From: Tetragonia tetragonoides
Taxonomy: Eukaryota > Streptophyta > Magnoliopsida > Caryophyllales > Aizoaceae
DNA: 64,000 nucleotides
Assembly: GCA_038025085.1 (NCBI GenBank)
Contig: CM076154.1
Coordinates: 37,800,501 to 37,864,500, forward strand
Reading direction: 5' to 3'
How positions within the stretch are numbered: the first letter of the stretch is position 1; the number at the start of each line of letters is the position of its first letter. The notes under the pieces are model-generated. The model saw nothing but the letters and a program-made list of their open reading frames with translations. It ran no database searches and was not told the origin of the DNA. Shown piece by piece: positions 24,510 to 35,849 of the stretch. A program made the translations under genes and the position numbers.

Positions 24510-27500
24510 TCAACCATCTTTGACAACTTTAGGCTGGATAATAAAGCCTTTGAGTTCCATCTCCTCCCTAAGCTGTTGCTCATCTAACTTGAAGCTAATC
24601 CATCCCATATTTTTAGGGGATGTCTGGAATTCACCAATCGAGAACTCCAAGCTAATCTTTCCAATATTTTCAGGGGATGTCTGGAATTCACCAATCGAAA
24701 GCCGTATCCATGTCTCTCTTGGCTGGTGACCCAACTGGTGTTTCTGTCTCAGAATATGTCGATTAGGAAGACAAAGATTAGAAGCAGCATCAGCCCCTAC
24801 TTTAAAATATCTTGGCAACATGATCTCATAAGCAACTTCGTATGTGACTTGCGGAGAGAGATATCGAGTGTCGAAGTTTCCAACCACTACAAACGACGTA
24901 CAACGTAACTTGACTACTGTGCCCACTGTTATAGATACACCACTACTGCTGCTGCAGAGAAACAGTAACGATTATGTTGAAACCAACTCAACCAAAAGCA
25001 AGCTAGACGTCTTTATTATCAAATATCGATGTGTAAGCTAGAGATCTCTGTAAATTGAAATATTGTGTATGCAACGCCCAAGTTTAGAGCTCCATGCATG
25101 CAGGATTATTCCCATTAAGTTCACTTCCTCTTATTCATCTTTGTTTTCTATATTGACATTTTGCCATGTATGTAACTTGCACAAGCAAACGCATCACCAT
25201 CCATATAAAAGGAAAATGACCAATGAACTGGAATCTACTTAAAAGGAAAAAGCATAAATTGCATGTCATACCTTTCTGCGATCCCACTCAAGTCCCAGCA
25301 CTGTGCCAGAGGTTGTCGGTTTACAGGCCAGAGGTCGTGGGCCTGCGCATACAACATGAAGCAGTTGATGTAACGATCATTTTGCTTAATGACCCAGTAT
25401 CTCTGCATAGATGAGCATCACAAATTGAATTCAATTAGCCAATCAACAAACATATTTTGATTAGGTACCAGTCTGAACATTCAAGGAAGAAGTTGAAAAA
25501 AATTTGAGGACTATACTTGTAGGTGTGAAATTGCTTCATGATCGAGTATCTTTGCTTTAGATCAATTTCACAAAATGAATGGACTGAATTAAACTTTCAA
25601 AAATATGAACCCCATGAACTTACCTGCTTCTTGTCATTCAGGAAAACCCCAGCATTGAGTTGCTCATACAGCTTGCGGATAGAGGATGTATCAATGGGTT
25701 GGTCACACATTTCTATGATGGCTTCACAATTGTAAAACAGCCTAAAATTTTGGTCTGACCATCCGTTTTCTACTGCTTTTTGGCAAAATTCCATTGACAC
25801 ACCAAAAAATTCCATTTCCTGGAGGGTAGTAACAAACAACAAGCCATCTGGGAACTCCAGCTTCTTACAGTGTGTAATCTCTAGCTTCTTAAGACATGAC
25901 ATTGCAGCTTGCTCTATCCTCCACGTGACCAAGTTTTGTAAGTCCACTAGGTAAAGCTCTTCAAGCTGGGGAAAGGAGCCGGGCTCACTGGCAAACGATG
26001 ACCCAACATAAAAATTTGATAGTTTGAGGAGCTTCAGGTGAGTTAGTGCCCCAAGGGCCAACATGGGGTCTCCATTGTTCAGCAGACTATCCTTCAAATC
26101 TAACTTGATAAGGTTAGCAGGCAATAAGAGAGACAGTTGCATGGATATGGATCCTATTAGAGTCAGTTTATGTAGGTGTTGATGGCAAGAGAGAGGCTTC
26201 ACATGCTGCTATAAGGTTACGCCTTCACTCAACCTACAATGTAGTGTGTTGAGCTTCACGAGGCTTGGGCTACTAAAGACAGCTTTCAAATCCTCTTCCG
26301 TTGACACAGACACCCTAAGCTTTTTCAGACTGGTTGGCATCTCCCTTGACAGCCACTGGACCCCTCTACTTCCGTCCTGCTTTAGACCCCACAAAATCTG
26401 CAAGCTTCTCATGGCATCCAGCTTCAACTGGTCCTCTACCCTCCAAGGGTGGTCCATCGGCAAAAATAGATGCCTAAGTCGCGTAAGCTTCCCCAACTCT
26501 TTAGGGATTACTATTGATACATCACAACTAGAGTCGATGTTCCTGTAGTCTAAGGTCAATAAGTGGCTCAACCCTCCAATTGTTCTGGGGAGTTCTGTAA
26601 TATTTGTGGCCCGTATTCCAAGATATCTCAAGTGTATTAATTTCCCAATTTTTTTTGGCAAGGTACCACAAGCCGTCTTAATACCCCACAGATTTAACAC
26701 TCTAAGCAGCTCAAAGCGCTGGTGAACAACTCCCAACTCCACCATCTCCAATTTGTCTTTGTAATCATAAGCAGTATGTGAGACACTAGATTGCGTCAGC
26801 ATTACAAGTGACCTCAACTGTGAAACTTGTGTGGGTAATGCGGTCCTGCAAAGAGAAGAAAAGGCATTTAATATATCCCCTCCTCAAAATGATTGTCATA
26901 TCAAATTTCATCCATTGATGCTTATGATTCATATGACCATGTATTCAGTTTTTCTTTGAAGGAGACCATGAAGTTATTCAATAGATCATGTTATCCTTAC
27001 TGAATGCTGTAAGTACATGTGCATTCCTAGAATTTATTAAGGGAAATCAATAAATTAAACTAGAGTAAATCCTACAAATTAAAAAGAAGATACAAAATAC
27101 AAGCTAGCAAATCCACTAATAGTTCAAATAAAGTAACTTTATTTTGTTACCTGGAATGAAGAGCAGCCCGGCGTGGTTCAATTGCAAGTGCGGATGCATC
27201 ATTGGCAGTGAGATCTTTAGTAGAAGTGTAAATTTGAAGAAAATCCTGATCTTGGGCCTTTTGGACACAAAGGTCTCGTAATAAATCATGCAACTGAACT
27301 GCCTTTATTTCTCCTTTGAAATTGGTCTTGACAACTTGGATCAAGAACCGGTGACTCAACTCTTCTAAACGCAACATTGCAATATCTTCTATGGACATGT
27401 TTCCATGAGCAGTGATAAGACCTTCAGCCGCCCACATTCGTGTCAGCATGCCTGTTGGTATCTGGCAATCTTCTGGGAATAGTCCCATATAAAGGAAGCA

Positions 27501-30500
27501 AGGCTTTAGATAGTAAGGTAGATCATCGTAGCTTAAAGCCAGTAGATCCCCTACTCTATCATACATGTGTGTTCCTACGCCTTCCATCACTCTTGTTCGT
27601 ACAGCATTGCTAACCTGTTGCCACTCCCCAATGCTTGATTTTGTGCTCAATATCCCAGCCAGTGCCACTATAGCTAAGGGAAGCCCTTTACATTGTTTCA
27701 GCATCTCCTTGCCCAACTGCTCAAAGCTTGGCATGTCAACCTGGTTAGATTCAGTACTGAAGCGGTGATTGAGGGCAAACTTGCTGAGTAGCTCCCACCC
27801 TTGGTCCTCGTCTAGGGGGCATGGCTCATAGATGTAGGAGAATGGAGACATCTCAAATTGGATGATTTGTGTATTACGGGTGGTAATGATGATCTTACTT
27901 CCTTTGGTTGGGGCAAGGGTGGGGATTATGTCCTTTAGAGCCTCCTTTCTCCACACGTCATCCAGGACCACCAGATAAGACTTCTTTACAAGAATGTTAC
28001 GGAGCTTGTCAACTAGTTCTTCCTTACTAGCACATTTATGCTGGATATCCTGCTGACTGTCTGGACCTGCAACCTGCCTCAGGATCTCGGATAGCACGTG
28101 CTGCAGGTTCCATTCTTGGGACATGGATACCCATGCCCAACAATGGAAACAATCTTTGACATAGGGGAGATTGTAAAGCTTCCTGGCCATAGTGGTTTTT
28201 CCGGAGCCACCCACTCCTATAATCGCTACCCCACGTATATCCCCCATCAGTACTTGCACTAGCTTTTGCATGTCATTCTCCCATCCAACTACATCCACAC
28301 AATCTTCCCAGGGGTAGCTTGTCTTTTGCATATATATTTTTTCTTTAACGTGGGAGTTCCGTTTCACTTCTTGTTCGTCTAACTTCTTCATCACTTCATC
28401 CAAGTCGTTTTGGAGATTCTCTATACACTTACCGAGTATCTCTGCATACATGTGTTTTCCTACGCCTTCCATCACTCTTGTTCGTACAACATTGCTAACC
28501 TGTTGCCACGCCCCAATGCTTGATTTTTTTCTCAATATCCCAGCCAGTGCCACTATAGCTAAGGGAAGCCCTTTACATTGTTTCAGCATCTCCTTGCCCA
28601 ACTGCTCAAAGCTTGGCATGTCAACCTGGTTAGATTCAGTACTGAAGCGGTGATTGAGGGCAAACTTGCTGAGTAGCTCCCACCCTTGGTCCTCGTCTAG
28701 GGGGCATGGCTCATAGATGTAGGAGAATGGAGACATCTCAAATTGGATGATTTGTGTATTACGGGTGGTAATGATGATCTTACTTCCTTTGGTTGGGGCA
28801 AGGGTGGGGATTATGTCCTTTAGAGCCTCCTTTCTCCACACGTCATCCAGGACCACCAGATAAGACTTCTTTACAAGAATGTTACGGAGCTTGTCAACTA
28901 GTTCTTCCTTACTAGCACATTTATGCTGGATATCCTGCTGACTGTCTGGACCTGCAACCTGCCTCAGGATCTCGGATAGCACGTGCTGCAGGTTCCATTC
29001 TTGGGACATGGATACCCATGCCCAACAATGGAAACAATCTTTGACATAGGGGAGATTGTAAAGCTTCCTGGCCATAGTGGTTTTTCCGGAGCCACCCACT
29101 CCTATAATCGCTACCCCACGTATATCCCCCATCAGTACTTGCACTAGCTTTTGCATGTCATTCTCCCATCCAACTACATCCACACAATCTTCCCAGGGGT
29201 AGCTTGTCTTTTGCATATATATTTTTTCTTTAACGTGGGAGTTCCGTTTCACTTCTTGTTCGTCTAACTTCTTCATCATTTCATCCAAGTCGTTTTGGAG
29301 ATTCTCTATACACTTACCGAGTATCTCTGCATACATGTGTGTTCCTACGCCTTCCATCACTCTTGTTCGTACAACATTGCTAACCTGTTGCCACGCCCCA
29401 ATGCTTGATTTTTTTCTCAATATCCCAGCCAGTGCCACTATAGCTAAGGGAAGCCCTTTACATTGTTTCAGCATCTCCTTGCCCAACTGCTCAAAGCTTG
29501 GCATGTCAACCTGGTGGGAGTCAGAACTCCAGTGGTGATTGAGGGCAAACTTGCTGAGTAACTTCCACCCTTGGTCCTCGTCTAGGGGGCATGGCTCATA
29601 GATGTAGGAGAATGGAGACATCTCAAATTGGATGATTTGTGTATTACGGCTGGTAATGATGATCTTACTTCCTTTGGTTGGGGCAAGGGCGGGGATTATC
29701 TCCTCTAGAGCCTCCTTTCTCCACACGTCATCCAGGACCACCAGATAAGACTTCTTTACAAGAATGTTCCGGAGCTTGTCAACTAGTTCTTCCTTACTAG
29801 CATATTTATGCTGGATATCCTGCTGACTGTACTCTGGACCTGCAACCTGCCTCAGGATCTCGGATAGCACGTGCTGCGGGTTCCATTCTTGAGATATGAA
29901 TACCCATGCCCAACAATGGAAACATTCTTTGACATAGGGGTGATTGTAAAGCTTCCTGGCCATAGTGGTTTTTCCGGAGCCACCCATTCCTATAATCGCC
30001 AGCTCACGTATATCTTGGTTGTTTCCCTCCCCCATCAGTACTTGCACTAGCTTTTGCATGTCATTCTCCCATCCAACTACATACGCACCATCATCATAGG
30101 GGTAGCTTGTCTTTGGTGTCATTTGCAATGGATATATTGTCTCTTTGACATGAGAGTTCCGTTTCACTTCTTGTTCGTTTAATTTCTTCATCACTTCATC
30201 CACGTCGTTTTGGAGATTCTCTATACACTTACCGAGTATGTAGGTGCGGTGGGCTTTGTATACCTCCCATGCGGTTTTCACCAGCAAGTTCCTATTTGCA
30301 AAAACGTTTCTACAAATATTAATATTCTATTCATCTCCACCCCACCCCCTCTTTCATAAGCACAAATGACTAGTATAAGAATACATATGTACAACTAGAG
30401 GTGTCAAGGTCGGATTCGGGTCCGGTCATTTTCGGTCAGGTCATTTAACAGGTCGGGTTGTTTTATTTTCGGGTTGAGAAAAGCTTGTTCATGACTAGAC

Positions 30501-32290
30501 CTGTCAATTAGGTCGTGCGGGTCGGTTCATGTCGGGTTAGGGTCACTAGTGGGTGGGGTCATTTCGGGTTCGGGTTGAGAAATGCTTGACCCTAACCTAG
30601 TGTTGTCGGGTTTGGGTCGACCCACCGAGTCGAGTGACCCAAATTTTTTATTTTATTCGTCAATTATATAGCCAATTTATGTTTTCAAACGGTATATTTG
30701 TACACATATACTCTAATTTATAACATGTATTAACTACATACGTATTTTATTCACGTTTTGGAATGTATATACACCTATATGATATTTTTTTATACTTTGT
30801 TTAATTATTCGATAAGTTGTACAATATAATTCCGTCCATCTGAGGGTAGTTAGGACCAGAATTTCTCATTTTGAGAGAATAAAGATGTAGAGAAAAAGTT
30901 AATGAAACACAAAAAAGGTTTTATATGGTTTTGTAGGATAACTTAGTTGAACTTATTATTTATAATTACAAATTGTTCTATTTTTCGGGTGAAATGGGTC
31001 GACCCACTAACGGGTCGGGTTTGACCCAAAAAAACCGGGTTAATCGGGTTCGGGTCAAACCGGGTTCCGGGTCAAGAAATCAGTGCCAGGACCCAGAAAA
31101 AACGGGTCGGGTCGAGTTTTCGGGTCGGGTCGGAAATTGACATGTCTATTCATGTCCCAATGTGTTCGGGTCGAACCAACGGGTTGAACACTTAATTTTT
31201 TAATTTGGTTATAATTGCATAATTAATTTTATTTTCAGCTTTAAAATACAAACTTGCCATACTATATTGATATTAGACATAAAAGATATGGTTCTAATCT
31301 AATTGAAAAATATTCCGTAAGGTTTTCTCCTGTTATTGAGTTTTTACTAATGCAAAAAAAGTATCAAAATCCTTACCAATATAACAAATAGTCAAAATCG
31401 TTTCATAAGTAAAAGAAAAACTCTTATTTGACAGAAATATGAAATTACAAATGTCAAAGTTAGTTGATATGTTAGAAATTTTGATATGATAAAGTCAATT
31501 GTCACCCATTTTTCTCATGTTTAGGTGTTTTATTTTGAATGTCCCAATCCAACGGGTCAACCCAGAGCGGGTTCGGGTTTGAGCCAATAAATGTCGATTT
31601 TTCGGGTTCGGTATGTATCGGGTTTTGAGTTGGAATTCTTTGTTCATGACCCAAAGTTTTCAAATCGGATCAAATTTTGACAACTCTGTGTACAACAAGA
31701 TACTAAGGAATTGAACGTTAGGCCTTCTGTACCAATGACTCTGTTTTTACCATTACACAAACAAATTATTGGCTTCAAACATTCAAAATTCAATCAAGCA
31801 ACTATTTTTTAATTTTTTTTTTCAATTGAAAACTAAAAGTGGCTGTAGTTTCAGAAGCAGGGATATATCAGCTACCTTTCATTTTTCCTTGAAGATGTTT
31901 AACATAACATGTAATACATTTAATAAAATGCCTATAATGCAAGTAATTGATCACTCAAAGATAAACCAAAAATGCAAGCATATGAAATACTGCATATATG
32001 AATACTATAATAAGGAGATACCTATTACTGAGTTGAGTCTTTGGGGTGAGTTTGAGGATGTAAGTGTCGATGAGATCCTCAGCCTCGTAAGCCAGCTTCC
32101 TAACTTTGACTGTCAAAGCACGAACTTCTCCTCCTGGCTTAGCATCCGCATCTTGGAGGTATTCTTGCAGGACTTGCAGATTTTCTTGGAGCTTTTTAAC
32201 ATCTTCTTCCACTCCCAATAGTATGTTCGCCTCTTCCAGCAATAATGGCCCTATCCATTGCACAGCTGCCACTACTATTGATTCCGCCAT
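24510..32290 (-). CDS. Gene C: CC, three tandem NB-ARC modules, LRR, PP2; one premature stop
   Basis: Exons: 32290-32022, 30291-27151, 26845-25624, 25402-25272, 24951-24510. All phases match and the sum is 5205 nt (1735 codons). The CC exon (MAESIVVAAVQWI, EDLID) is like gene A. Exon 2 is a single open 3141-nt exon with three NB-ARC modules at residues 92-410, 411-705 and 706-1137. P-loops are at about 191-199 (GMGGSGKTT), 487-495 and 782-790 (both GVGGSGKTT). Each copy keeps kinase-2 LVVLDDVW and GLPLA. Only the third keeps the ARC2 part with LHDLLRDLC. A TAG at 26211-26209 replaces the CAG present in gene D, so unless it is read through the protein ends at about residue 1348, mid-LRR, without PP2. 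The PP2 exons remain open, with a 57-bp internal duplication. Intron 1 carries an hAT-like insertion. It could be a recent pseudogene or a truncated triple-NB protein. Confidence 0.82.
24594..24707 (-). repeat. 57-bp tandem duplication in the PP2 exon of gene C
   Basis: Two diverged 57-bp units (24594-24650 and 24651-24707) each encode an IGEFQTSP segment. They add 19 residues in frame to the last beta-strand region of the PP2 domain. Genes A and D have one unit. Confidence 0.85.
26209..26211 (-). other. Nonsense codon in the gene C LRR exon
   Basis: Gene C reads GTA ACC TTA TAG CAG CAT. Gene D reads GTA ACC TTA CAG CAG CAT (63400-63415), and gene A likewise has CAG. One transition created the stop. 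The frame continues open on both sides, so the mutation is recent or the transcript is still partly constrained. Confidence 0.9.
27565..29334 (-). repeat. Two 885-bp tandem NB-ARC repeats in gene C
   Basis: The sequence at 28450-29334 is nearly identical to 27565-28449 (period exactly 885 bp, 295 codons). A third, more diverged copy lies at 29335-30291. Repeat 2 to 3 protein differences are few: DEMM versus DEVM near the start, and RKKSSIGAW versus STKSSIGEW near the end. Each unit runs from the end of the CC linker (ILGKCIENLQ) to THMY or KHMY before ARC2. Confidence 0.95.
30396..31688. mobile_element. hAT-like non-autonomous element in intron 1 of gene C
   Basis: An 8-bp target-site duplication TGTACAAC (30388-30395 and 31689-31696) flanks termini TAGAGGTGTCAA and, inverted, CAGAGTTGTCAA, as expected of hAT elements. 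Near each end are many degenerate GGGTCGGGTT-type repeats, and the middle is AT-rich. No transposase is encoded. The homologous intron of gene A lacks it. Confidence 0.8.
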
Positions 32291-32683
32291 CAGAAGTTAC
32301 TTCTAGCTTCTTTTGCCTTTGCTAACCAATTGTAATGTGCAACTACTGCTCTTTGGTTTCAGACAGTCTGATTTCATTCTTTCTATTTGAAGAGTCTGAT
32401 TTCATTCTTTCTACTTTAAAAATAAGAATACATATTGACCACAACTATTTGCATTTTATAAAGAATTATGAATAATTAAGTGGATAAAACTTGGTTGGAT
32501 ATGATGGCTTATGAGGAAATCTCAAATTTCTTACGTCCCACTAGGAAAAGTATGTATCGATATCCCTCACCAACACAGACAAACTATGGAAGACTGCCTA
32601 CACGACAGGCCCATTAATTTTGTTCTTAATACAAGTTCATTGCTTTCTTTCTTCAATAATTGGAGCTCGCTGGGTATCTATTC

Positions 32684-33352
32684 TAGAGCTGTTAAAATTT
32701 GATCCGACTCGAAAACTCGATCTATACCGACCCGAAAAGTCTAGGTCATGAACAAAGAATTCCAACTCAAAATCTGATGCATACCGAATCCGAAAAATCG
32801 ATTTTAATTGGGTCAAATCCGAACCCGCTCTGAGGCGACCCGTTGGGTTGGGATGTGCAAAATAAAACAACTCAACATGAGAGAAGTAGATGACAAAAGA
32901 CTTTATTACATCGAAGTTTCTTACATATCAACTCACTTTGACATTTTTAATTTCATATTTCTCTTAAATAAGGGGTTTTTTAATACTAATGAAACAATTT
33001 TGACTAATTGTTATATTAGTATGGATTTTAATATTCGTTTGCATTAGTAAAAACCCAATAACAAGTGAAAACTTTACGACATATTTTTCAAATAGATTAG
33101 AACAATATATTATGTCTCATATGAATATAGTGTGAAAAAGTTTATTTTAAAGTTGAAAATACTATTAATTATGTAATTATAACCAAATTAAAAAAATAAG
33201 TGCTCAATCTGTTGGATTGACCCGAACCCGAACACATTAGATCATGAACAAGCATTTCTCAACCCAAAAATAAAACGACCCAACCTGTTAAATAATCCGA
33301 CCGAAAACGACCGGACCCAAACCCGACCTGACCGACCTATTTGACACCTCTA
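32684..33352. mobile_element. hAT-like element, GGGTCGG-rich family (copy 1)
   Basis: Target-site duplication ATCTATTC (32676-32683 and 33353-33360). The right end, inverted, reads TAGAGGTGTCAAATAGG, the same family as the element in gene C intron 1. It is present in both halves of the segmental duplication, so it predates it. Confidence 0.8.
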
Positions 33353-33538
33353 ATCTATTCTATCCCCTTTTCATCCAAGCCATCCTTTAAATGGCGAAAA
33401 TGGGGTATTAAAAGCTTGCGCAATTGTTTTCTGGAGGTGTCTTCATTGACGAGGTCCACTTGGATAAAACTTGGTTGGATATGCTCATGCTGGCTTATGA
33501 GGAAGTCTCACTCATAAGACTAGTCCACCAACTCTCCA

Positions 33539-33552
33539 AGTCAACAAGTCAA
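33539..33552 (-). promoter_or_regulatory. Paired W-box-like sites upstream of gene C
   Basis: TTGACT twice on the gene strand, 8 bp apart, about 1.25 kb upstream of the gene C ATG. The spacing is the same as upstream of gene A. Confidence 0.3.
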
Positions 33553-33576
33553 CTTTAACTCTCTACTTTTTATTAA

Positions 33577-34306
33577 GTGAATTGCTATATACCGCCTCAA
33601 ATTACTACCTACCGTCTCTAGAAATTCCAATTTTGCCCTTTTTCACATTTTCACTCATCCTCTCCCTCTCTAACTCTCACACCAATTCTCCCTCTCTACC
33701 ACCCACTCTCATACCCAACCTTCATCAACATTCACTCAAGCAACGGCCGCGGATGTCTGCCGGCGACCAGGAAGTGCCGTCGACGGTGGCGGTGGTAAAT
33801 ATTTTTTTTGCGCATTTTTTTTGCACGGGCGTCCGTGTTTTACGACCAGTCCATGGCCGAGGCGTCTGAAATTTCCGCCTAGACCATGGACGGGCCGTAA
33901 ATCACGGCCGTATTTTTTTATTTGCATCCATGGAAGAAACGGAAATCACGGACGCCTCGTGCAAAAAAATACGGCCGTGATTTACGGCCCGTCCATGGTC
34001 TAGGCGGAAATTTCAGACGCCTAGACCATGGACGGGCCGGAAATCACGGACGCCCGTGCAAAAAAAATGCGCAAAAAAAAAATTTACCTCCGCCACCGTC
34101 GACGACACTTCCTGGTCGCCGGCAGACATCCGCGGCCGTTGCTTGAGTGAATGTTGATGAAGGTTGGGTATGAGAGTGGGTGGTAGAGAGGGAGAATTGG
34201 TGTGAGAGTTAGAGAGGGAGAGGATGAGTGAAAATGTGAAAAAGGGCAAAATTGGAATTTCTAGGGGCGGTAGCTAGTAATTTGGGGACGGTAAATAGTA
34301 ACACCC
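33577..34306. mobile_element. MULE-like foldback/MITE with long inverted repeats
   Basis: A 730-bp insertion flanked by TTTATTAA (33569-33576 and 34307-34314). The second copy of the segmental duplication has the empty site at about 39070-39085. The outer roughly 220 bp at each end are near-perfect inverted repeats, including the block encoding CTTCATCAACATTCACTCAA and its complement. The centre is also palindromic. Small open frames are mirror images of each other across the arms and are not genes. Confidence 0.85.
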
Positions 34307-35151
34307 TTTATTAATCGTCCAGATAATTAAGGGGAATGCTAAATACAACATGGTTTTTAAACCAATACAAACATTTTTTCATGGAAAATGACACGCATAC
34401 CCCTATTTTAACTTTCAATGTCACTCAACTCTCCTTCGTTCAACACATCTCTCATCTCTCTCATCCAATGGCATACTAATCAAGATTTGGTAACTTATCA
34501 AACACTCTTTGATTCCCCTTTTTGTTTTCCTATTTTGTGTCTCTCATTTTAAACCACATGTTTGCAACAGAACAATGACAAATACTGGTTTGTGGAAGAG
34601 TGTTGTATGGGTTCAAAATGTAAGAACAAACTAACTAAACCCAAGCGCGGTCACCGAGACGAGGCGATGCTTTGGTAATATTGTCACCCAAATCGGGTGA
34701 CTGTATCTAAATAGTGTCGCCAAGATCTGACGACAACATGTCAGCATTACCGCCAAAATTTAGCGACAACATGACATAACAGTCGCTCAGTATAATGCCC
34801 TGTTCACGCGAATTCTTGGCGAAAGGGTAAAGCAAACAAGTTTTGATGAATGATGAATCTCTAGCAGGCTAATGTTTCAAGTGTTAAGATTCATTTCATT
34901 TCAATCACGGTGTTGGTAGCTTGACTAAAATTATTGATAACATGAACCATTCGATTAAATAATCCGGAGTACAACAAATGAATTTTCACATTATTTGTTA
35001 ACATAATTTGTGAATGCTTTTTGATCTAAATTTGCACAATAAAATAGGCTATGGGGGTGGGGTGCTGTTGAGAATGATGGAGTTGCTACTGGAGTGGGTT
35101 TGCTGATTCGAATGAGAAAGAGAGAGAGAGGAGGGGGGGGGGGAGAGCAGC

Positions 35152-35340
35152 TTGGAGGAAGACAGGGAAAAGGAAATGGAGCCTAAAATTATAAAAGGGT
35201 ATTTAGGTCATTTTTATGAAAAAAGTGTTGTATTTGGTTCAATTTATCAAAAGGAAGAAGGGCTAATGGAACGCCAGGCAACGTCCTTAGTCACATTGTC
35301 AAAAACGCATCACCATAAGTCCATAAGTGTGTAATGACTT
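35152..35340. other. Duplicated segment with small open frame, probably non-coding
   Basis: A 60-codon frame (MEEDREKEMEPKIIKGYLGH) recurs at 39912-40211, where it runs on differently after an indel. The indel shifts frame between the copies, which argues against coding. A GA/GGG-rich run lies just upstream. Confidence 0.4.
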
Positions 35341-35849
35341 TGCTTACCATAGAAAAATTTGGAGAAAAGAAGTACAGGGTCCCATGGGCCATGACATCAA
35401 TTTGTCTTCAAAGCAGATTATTTGAAACACATAATCCTAGCATGAGTAAAAGAAATTAACTTCGAGGGAAAAAAAAACAAAAAAAAAAAAAACACAAATG
35501 CCCAAGTCATTGAAGCAATATATCAAACAGTTGGTGAACTTACCAACATCACATCCTTTTAGCATTAATCCTCTTACATTCAGTAATTAAAGAAGTATAA
35601 GGTACTAATTAATTAATTCACCCCTTAAGGTTTCATAAACATGTATTCAGAATCCAGTGAATCCATATCATAAAAGCAGAAATGATCACCAATTTGAATT
35701 TAATTCCCAAATAAACCGAAATGCCAGATATTAGATATAGAACACAACCAGGAAAAAGGAAAGGGAGAAAAAAAAAAGAAGTGAAATTGACAAGGATCAG
35801 AAAAACCATAAATTAAATAAACCTACCTCAGGTGTTTGGGGCCAAATAA

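Noticed and set aside
27565..29538. Three plus-strand frames of 67 codons spaced 885 bp apart
   Set aside because: They are antisense shadows of the repeated NB-ARC coding sequence; their spacing only mirrors the tandem repeat.
33582..34249. Paired frames on both strands with the same protein sequence
   Set aside because: They are the two arms of the long inverted repeat of the MULE-like element.
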